This document shows positions 9,113-14,999 of a DNA stretch of 14,999 nt, piece by piece. The notes below the pieces were generated by a model. It made no database searches and was not told the origin of the DNA. It saw only the letters and a list, made by a program, of their open reading frames with translations. Numbering within the stretch: position 1 is the stretch's first letter; each line of letters starts with the position of its first letter. The position numbers and the translations under genes are program-made. Location of the stretch: NCBI GenBank assembly GCA_028565635.1, contig JAOXYB010029545.1:1-14999 (forward strand), given 5' to 3'. This DNA comes from Phoronis ovalis. Its lineage: Eukaryota; Phoronida; Phoronidae.

Positions 9113-9114
<2 letters not shown>

Positions 9115-9851
9115 ATAATCACAGTCCACGATCAGTGAACCTTTAGACAAACATAACAATTAGTTTTAATAAGGCAAAACATTGTTCTCTTCTGTTCATT
9201 TTCAATATAAAAGAAACAAGAAAAAAAGTCGGAATTAGCTTTAAATATCTCCATATAAAAGCTATATCTCTTAAAAAGGGCGATAAGAGTTTAATCTTTA
9301 AAACTACAAAGAAAAATGTTGTAATTCTTTCTATGTTAAAAAATATTCTAGCATATTTAGAAAAAACCACGTACGGAACAAAACATTCCCAGTAAGGTTA
9401 CTAATGCTAGTAACTGTACATTGGTTAAGACACCCCTGGGACAAAAGCAAACCGGTGCCTATTTACTGCAAAAACTTGTTTAGGAATAATATTTGCGTTG
9501 TCTATTATTTAACGGTAATTTGATCTTCGATCTGTATGTTTAATCAATACAAGTACCTCAAGGGAAGGCAGTGCCATATAATTATTAATCGTACATGATT
9601 TTTAATTAAACAAATGTTTATTAACAGGAAATTAGAATGATAATGATACATACCGAAAGAACTTTTCATGAAGCATATAATAATTGTTATACATGCGAAT
9701 CAGTGACTATATGTCGGAGATAATGTTATGCAGTAGAATTAACTAAAACACAACACAGGTTTCAAGATTGCAATTCAAACTGGTTTAATTAATAAAATAT
9801 AAAGTATATATAATTTCACAAAGTCGACCTTTGTACATCCGATCAAATAGC
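9113..9851. other. Gene-free AT-rich stretch
   Basis: No supported gene or structured repeat was found. The minus-strand open frame at 9143-9370 is Phe/Leu/Ile-rich, as expected of AT-rich noncoding DNA. AATAAA at 9791-9796 is the only signal-like word noted. Confidence 0.5.
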
Positions 9852-10007
9852 TTAAACTAATTTCAAGTATCCGCAAGGTGTCCTGGCAAGGTCGCCCTCA
9901 GATAAAAGAATTATTTCAATTGTCTTTGGAAGTCCAGCAAGCATTATCCCTGGACGTAATACTAATAAGTGACTTAGTTTAAGCACGTTCCCCTGATTGC
10001 TCAAGAT
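9852..10007 (-). other. Short protein-like open frame, minus strand, unidentified
   Basis: A minus-strand frame is open for 51 codons from 10007 to a TAA at 9852-9854. It includes LSHLLVLRPGIMLAGLPK, EIILLSEGDLARTPCGYLKL and an internal Met 21 codons in. Its residue mix (Gly, Pro, Arg, Glu) is unlike the Phe/Ile/Lys/Asn-rich chance frames around it, and the underlying DNA is less AT-rich. It may be a fragment of an exon, a retroelement, or part of a dispersed noncoding repeat that happens to be open. No family is recognised and no clear splice signals bound it. Confidence 0.25.
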
Positions 10008-10899
10008 TTACCAAGGTCCAGTCATAATGGACCGATGATCGTGAGAATCATGAGTTTTGAGTAAATATGTCCGTTGATTCTGGATATTAACCATTTGTTT
10101 ACCAACTGAAACTATGGGCACCAGATATCAGTATAACAATAAGCCAAGAAATCATCGGGTACAGGAATAATTTCTGTACCAGCGCCTGAATGCTATTTTA
10201 CTAGGTAACATGTTGTACACGCAAGTTCAACCATTGGAGAGCTAGATTTAGTACTGTGACAAAACCACAACAACAGAACATTTGCAACATGTTTATTTCA
10301 AACAAAACTCTTTAGCGAATAAAAAAATCAAACTTATGATGTGAAAATGTTACTAGAACGGGGTACTATAAGGTTTTAATCTTGGAAGCGTATTATAATT
10401 TGTTTCTTTTCTTGACATTACTACTGTCCAGTTTACAAATTGTTCTGTCCCAAGTTCATTTTACAATACAAGTATTTGCACCGCACGGGTTACCGGAATA
10501 CCCGCGTATTTACTACATACTAAAAGCCAATATTTAGGGTATTTTTTCTCCAGAATATTGGAACGATTTTAAAAAAGCGGGGTGATTATTAATTTTCTTA
10601 CTAGTCAGAGATGGTATAATTTTTTAAGAGGCGGTCAATTATTTGCGGAGGGCAAAATAAATTATACGGCGATTCCTTCATTTACCTGAATAAACCGGTC
10701 AAATATTCACCCCAAGATTTGACAGTATTACAAAGAATTACCTTGCTAAAGTAAAAAACCCGCATCATTGAGACTTTTTATTAAGCGCTTATTTGTTTTG
10801 ACATCATCATTTATGTGTACCTTGAAATACTGTTTACAAGATCTGGAATATTTTATGCAGCCCAGTTAAATCTAAAAGAAAGAGCTCAAAAAGCTTTCT
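10008..10899. other. Gene-free stretch before the Harbinger-like element
   Basis: No coding frame, RNA gene or strong repeat is seen. A small imperfect inverted pair, CGGGT...ACCCG, lies near 10488-10506. The plus-strand open frame beginning at 10815 starts in this stretch but runs across the left end of the element at 10903 and through its tandem repeats, so it is not a gene. Confidence 0.5.
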
Positions 10900-10902
10900 T
10901 TA

Positions 10903-11949
10903 GGGACTGGTCAGAAATTACCGCAGGAATGGTTGGTGCAAACAGGGGGTTGCGATTTTTGTGCAAGGCAAAAGGGGAGGGATATGATATTTTGTGCAAG
11001 GCAAAAGGGGGGTTGCAATTTTTCATGCAAAATGAAAGCCAAAACTTGCCTCACATAACACCACTTACACTTCAGCTTCTGGGGCCCTCTCCGGACCTAC
11101 ACCCCGGGCTTATAAAAGTTAATAGCTGCACTCAACCCATTATATCACATACAATCAACTTCATTGCACATCTGTGCAGTATATGTTAGCTTCATACATT
11201 CTACATAATAATCTTACTTCGAGACAGATCAGAATTTATTTCTGGGCAGCTAGGGCTAGGTAATAATCCAAAGTCGGAGGATGCACGTTTAATTTTGAAC
11301 TTCACCATAAACTGAATTATCTTGAACAATTATTATTCATAAGTGAGAGTAAAAGTAGAGCAAATTAGACTTCAAATATTAATAATAATTATCAATTGGA
11401 ATGTTTGAATCCTATTTTAATAAATATATATGAACGTTTTAATCTATAGGTAGTCATATCATGTTATAACAAGTTTAAGTAATTGACAGAGAGGCCTGCA
11501 TACATATATTAGTGTTTTCTTTTATTTTTTTAACCACAATTTTAGTTGACATTTTTTTTCAAATCAGATCTTGAAAATGCACCAGACGCTATAATTTGCG
11601 TTCTAAATTTCATAATTTTCCCCCGGGGGGATTGTCCCCGGATCCCTCTTCAATACATACCACCAATTATTGAATAACTAAATAATACATTTTGTAAATA
11701 ACATACTATCACGCCTGGTAACAGAAAATTTGACATATTTTTATTCAAAAAGTTCCAATCTGTATACAAAATCAGTTTGAAGTTATATTATGTGTCATAA
11801 CAAAAAAAATGGTTCAAGAATGCACCAGAATGCAGGAAGTCACATAAAATATTGAAAATTGAATTTTCCGGGGGAGCATAATTTTTTATGCATAGTCTAA
11901 GGGGAGTTGCAATTTTTTGTGCATCATGTTGTAATTTCTGACCAGTCTC
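10903..11949. mobile_element. PIF/Harbinger-like non-autonomous DNA transposon
   Basis: The terminal inverted repeats are 10903-10921 (GGGACTGGTCAGAAATTAC) and 11931-11949, whose reverse complement is the same except for A at the second base (18 of 19). TTA flanks both ends (10900-10902 and 11950-11952). A TTA duplication with terminal repeats starting with G is typical of PIF/Harbinger elements. The 1,047-bp interior holds no transposase or Myb-like frame, so it would depend on a partner in trans. Inside the left end are three tandem units (10949-11040). Related words (GGGGAGTTGCAATTTTTTGTGCA) recur at 11901-11923 in the same orientation, so the subterminal repeats are direct although the ends are inverted. 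The superfamily call is inference from the ends alone. Confidence 0.7.
10949..11040. repeat. Three tandem about 31-bp units inside the Harbinger-like element
   Basis: The units are 10949-10978, 10979-11010 and 11011-11040. They share forms of GGTTGCGATTTTTGTGCA and, in the first two, GTGCAAGGCAAAAGGGG exactly. G runs alternate with T runs. Such subterminal arrays can be transposase-binding sites, but that is not shown here. Confidence 0.75.
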
Positions 11950-11952
11950 TTA

Positions 11953-13307
11953 GCCTAGAACAACATCTACCGCTATCCAGTCCCATTCCTACCACTCTTA
12001 ATAAAGAAAAACTATTTGATACCGTTGATACAATGATCATACCAGTAGCAACATATGTAGTACTCTCTCTTAGATCTCCTGTACAAAATTTGCACCTGTG
12101 CAAACAGTTTTTAGCTTGAGTATAAAAAATTCAAGTTTCGACAGTAATGTATTGCTAAAACAAACATACTTGAATGAAATTTCATATTGTGCCCTGATTA
12201 AATCGGCAAACACTGAAAACTTACAAGAAAAAGACCCACAACTTGTCTTGGAATTACATGTCTAGGGTTTAAGCCCCGGGTTTAAGAACTTGAAATCTTT
12301 ATGTGAATGTGGTTTTGGAGATGTCTGGTTAAATCAGGAAGTTTATACGACTTTCTCAATGATCGAATTCATGAAAGCTATAAATAAACCTGGCATAGTG
12401 ATATATCTTGTGAATCTTCAAATAAACTAAGAGCAAATAAATGACCATAAATTATTTAACTTCCGTTTTAAGCAAGAAAAATAATTAAAGACAGCGGAAA
12501 ATGTGCATCATTAACAACCGGTAACAATTAAGGTTTAGAGTTAGGTCACACACTGGGTCACACCTATTACAGATTGAATCCGGAAGAGATACGTAAAACC
12601 TAAACCTGTCCCTGCTATGAAACTTTATAAGCAAGAGCTGTACGACATATAACAAAACAGCAGAACAATTTTTCGACTCTCTAAATAAATTTATTATATA
12701 TAATGAGATATACCCGGGGATATACCTCTGCATTAATTATTAATAATATATGTTTATTTCAGACAAATATTCAGGATACATAAATAAAACAAATTATTAC
12801 AGCTGTTGCTAAAGATTTATATCTTTCCATGTGAAAAAAGAAAATGTGCTGCATTCGTTAATAAAATTAAATTTATATGTAATTATCATATTCACATACA
12901 TTTTATTAATATATACATGTACTGATTTATTAATCTATAGATGTTGCTCTTAAAACTTGTATTATTGTTATGAAACATGTAACACTTGTTTACAAATACT
13001 CAGTAATACTAAACTGTTACGTACACTGTAAACTACTGTAAATGCATGTTTAATATGTAATCTGTAAAACTTTTGTACATGTTCACCAGTCTTAATGATG
13101 TATTAGTTACGTAAATAAAGACATATGATATATATAGAAATGTATAAACTATTTGACATTAAACCTATTAAAAAAGTATACTATTTTTTATTCTTTTTTG
13201 GGGTCTAATCATTGGGCCCGAATCCAGGGAGTCCATTCGGTTCACTGGCTTGTACATATTTCAAAACTAATTTGGGCTATACATTCACTAATTAATGCTT
13301 AATATCT
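11953..13307. other. Gene-free AT-rich stretch
   Basis: No gene is supported. The minus-strand open frame at 12485-12733 has no domain, and its composition is that expected of AT-rich DNA. A short direct repeat, GGGTTTAAGCCCCGGGTTTAAG, lies near 12265-12286. AGGTCA and GGGTCA half-site words at about 12542-12561 are in the same orientation but with no canonical nuclear-receptor spacing. The part at 12740-13190 is very AT-rich. Confidence 0.45.
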
Positions 13308-13484
13308 ATGGCCAATGAATTGAGAAGTATACAGTTAGGCGGCCAGCAGTCTGACGTATTAATTAACTTTTACGGTTTATTGAATTTATTACACGTGTAT
13401 AAATTCGATCACCTTTCTTTTCACATCGAAATACTAAGTTCAAGGTCAATAAAGCCTATGGAAGAGGAAGAGGCCGATGCTTAA
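13308..13484 (+). other. 58-codon open frame with faint BTB-domain-like spacing
   Basis: The frame runs from the ATG at 13308 to the TAA at 13482-13484, with an upstream in-frame TAA. It reads as a Gln/Gly start (ELRSIQLGGQQSDVLI), a hydrophobic middle (LLNLLHVYKFDHLSFHIEIL) and an acidic end (KPMEEEEADA). The middle has the L-x-L-x-H-x-Y-x-F-x-x-L-x-x-x-I spacing of the last helices of BTB domains of the BTBD9 type. It is too short to be a whole domain and has no upstream BTB sequence, so it would be a fragment at most. Frames of this length arise by chance here. Confidence 0.15.
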
Positions 13485-13498
13485 TTTTTAAAATAGAA

Positions 13499-13521
13499 AA
13501 TAACTATTTAAAATAGTTATT
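13499..13521. repeat. Perfect 10-bp inverted repeat with 3-base loop
   Basis: AATAACTATT, TAA, AATAGTTATT. It is AT-rich, with no T run that would suggest a specific role. Confidence 0.6.
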
Positions 13522-13619
13522 CTTTTCTTTTCCGACTATATTAAAATCTGATGAAAAAGTAATAGTTTTCAAGAGACCAGAATAATTCAATATCAGCTGA
13601 GTCGTACCCTATAATGACC

Positions 13620-13742
13620 TTAGCTTGCTTCATCCAGCTCCCCACAATCGAAAAGAGATGCCTGTTGTAACTGTTCCGACTCGCCACAATGAATGCATGT
13701 ACGTTTTAACTTTTGAATTACTTGAGCAACGAAAAATAAAAG
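13620..13742 (-). other. Short protein-like minus-strand frame with CxxCG, unidentified
   Basis: The frame is open from 13742 to a TAA at 13620-13622 (40 codons) and contains VAQVIQKLKRTCIHCGESEQ, then LFDCGELDEAS. It has no Met, so it could only be a later exon. A pyrimidine-rich tract ending CAAG just inside the frame could be an acceptor. Cys-x-x-Cys-Gly suggests half a zinc site, and the LK-x-C-x-x-C-G spacing loosely resembles that of the minus-strand frame near 6990. Too short for a firm call. Confidence 0.2.
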
Positions 13743-13749
13743 TCAAGAC

Positions 13750-14719
13750 GATTTTTTTCGGTTTAACTTACTAGGCAAAAATAAAATGGCGAGCTAGTCA
13801 ATTCAAAATTTAAAAAACCTAGGAAAGAATCTGCAGTCATACTAACGACTCCTAGTGACAAATTAAGTAAGTAGGCGTTTTAACGAATTTTTAATCTATT
13901 CGTTGTTGCATGGTAAACAGCTTCTATTTTGAAATCATGGTTTTGATTGGTAGATTATTTTTAAGTTGTGATCATTTTTAACGCTTTGTGCACATACTTG
14001 ACCATTTAAAAATACAATTTATACAAAAATGTAAAAAAATTAAATAATTTTCAACAAGTTAAAGATAGTTGTAGGAAAAAAAGGGTAAAGGAAAGCACAA
14101 AGATCCGGTACACTGTAATTGTTCAACCAATCAGGAAAACCTTTACAAATCAAGGTGCGCTGTAGAATATTTACCGTGTGAACGATTCGTTGCTGTGCAT
14201 ATCGCCTAGGATACTGATAAAAAAATCATTTTTAAGGATTTAAGGTAAATATAATAGTACTTCTGAAGCCAAATACTCAAATGTACGTAATTGTTACTAG
14301 TAATTGTCATACTAAATCATATCTATGGCATGTTTCTGCTAAATATTAGATAAAACATGCATTGTTCATTCAGTGAATTTACTTGCTGCACATCGTTGAC
14401 GTTGGATATGATACAAATAAAAAAGGATTGTACCTGATCTCAGGTTTATACATGTACATGCAGCTTTAACTGACTAAACTCGAAAGATTTTCCCTGTGCA
14501 GCTGGTCTGATAATTTACCACAATTTGATTCTGAATTGAGATCAAATATTAGTATGAGGTGTCTATTTCTCCATGCAAACAATGAACGCCATTTAGAATT
14601 AGAATTTAATAATAGAATTAGACTTATTAACCTAGCCCAGGCATGCCACAGTGCTATAATACTATAATTACTATATGCTGCAATATATTCTATCCACATC
14701 TATGAGTTAATTACTCAGC
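13750..14719. other. Stretch without a supported gene
   Basis: The minus-strand open frame at 14466-14699 has a Ser/Asn-rich end and no domain. An ATTGG/CCAAT word near 14128-14133 and a minus-strand ATG near 14200, followed after eight further codons by GGTAAAT (a donor-like sequence), could be a first exon, but nothing corroborates it. Confidence 0.35.
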
Positions 14720-14730
14720 AACGTACGCTT

Positions 14731-14999
14731 TATAGCACCCCTGGTTGGCACGGGGTTGGCATGTCCCAGGAAGGCTAATTGGCCAATTTGTGGTACAGCC
14801 GCAGCGGCGCGGCCCCGGGGAGGGCACTTCGGCCAAACGGTGGGTCCACATGCGCGAACGAAAAATCGCGTGAAAAGGGGGGGTAGTCTTTTTTCAACCA
14901 CGCGCGTTCCGCGTTAAGGGTTTATATTTAGCTAAATATTGGCAAATAGGGTAATGTTTTCAGCACGGAGCTACAGGCGCGTAAAAAGGGTATGTTTTT
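14731..14999. repeat. CpG-rich repeat-like block, cut off by the window end
   Basis: Base composition changes abruptly from AT-rich to GC- and CpG-rich, for example GCAGCGGCGCGGCCCCGGGG near 14802-14821. There is a tandem GGTTGGCA(C/T)G pair (about 14743-14763), and two related words about 100 bases apart: GCGTGAAAAGGGGGGGTAG near 14868 and GCGTAAAAAGGGTATG near 14980. The minus-strand frame at 14707-14901 is Ala/Pro/Arg-rich because of composition. This looks like the beginning of a dispersed or tandem repeat, and a CpG island of a neighbouring gene is the alternative. Confidence 0.5.

Noticed and set aside
10815-11189. 124-codon plus-strand open frame
   Set aside because: It starts outside the Harbinger-like element, crosses its left terminal repeat and runs through its tandem units. 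The repeated LCKAKG words simply reflect the DNA repeat.
12485-12733. 82-codon minus-strand open frame
   Set aside because: No domain, no splice or transcript signals, and residue composition typical of AT-rich noncoding DNA.
14707-14901. 64-codon minus-strand frame rich in Ala, Pro and Arg
   Set aside because: It lies in the CpG-rich block. Low stop-codon density there follows from composition.

Overview
The window is eukaryotic nuclear DNA. It is AT-rich, its one recognisable gene is split into short exons with consensus GT/AG borders, and much of the rest is intronic or intergenic sequence with short non-autonomous DNA transposons. The protein matches are animal-like. Some repeat motifs (a GACTGGTCAGAAATTAC terminal repeat, GCGAGCAGCGAGCATTG-type units) feel familiar from bivalve and other lophotrochozoan genomes. 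The organism call, a marine invertebrate and probably a mollusc, is inference only.

Layout. Positions 157-6219 (+) hold nearly all of ADAT3, the non-catalytic partner of the heterodimeric tRNA adenosine deaminase that makes inosine at the wobble base (position 34). Seven coding exons are visible. The start codon lies in an exon I could not place, probably upstream of the window. Introns 4 and 5 of the visible set each carry a short mobile element: 3795-4055 (poor terminal repeats, 6-bp flanking duplication) and 4321-4777 (46-bp terminal inverted repeats, 9-bp target duplication).

Positions 6220-8076 are the space between ADAT3 and the next gene. Possible minus-strand coding fragments at 6911-7187, with a polyadenylation signal downstream of them on that strand, would face ADAT3 tail to tail. 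Positions 8077-8970 (+) are an uninterrupted 297-codon frame for a hydrophilic, apparently disordered protein of no recognised family, with a well-defined start.

From 8971 to the end I find no secure gene. There is a (TC)n tract, a roughly 1-kb Harbinger-like non-autonomous element (10903-11949, TTA duplication, 19-bp terminal repeats), a few short protein-like open frames of doubtful status (9855-10007 minus, 13308-13484 plus, 13623-13742 minus) and an abrupt CpG-rich, repeat-like block from about 14731 to the end.

No new multi-gene system is evident. The points most worth following up are the exon structure of ADAT3, the two intronic insertions, the orphan gene at 8077, and whether a minus-strand gene is hidden in the second half of the window.
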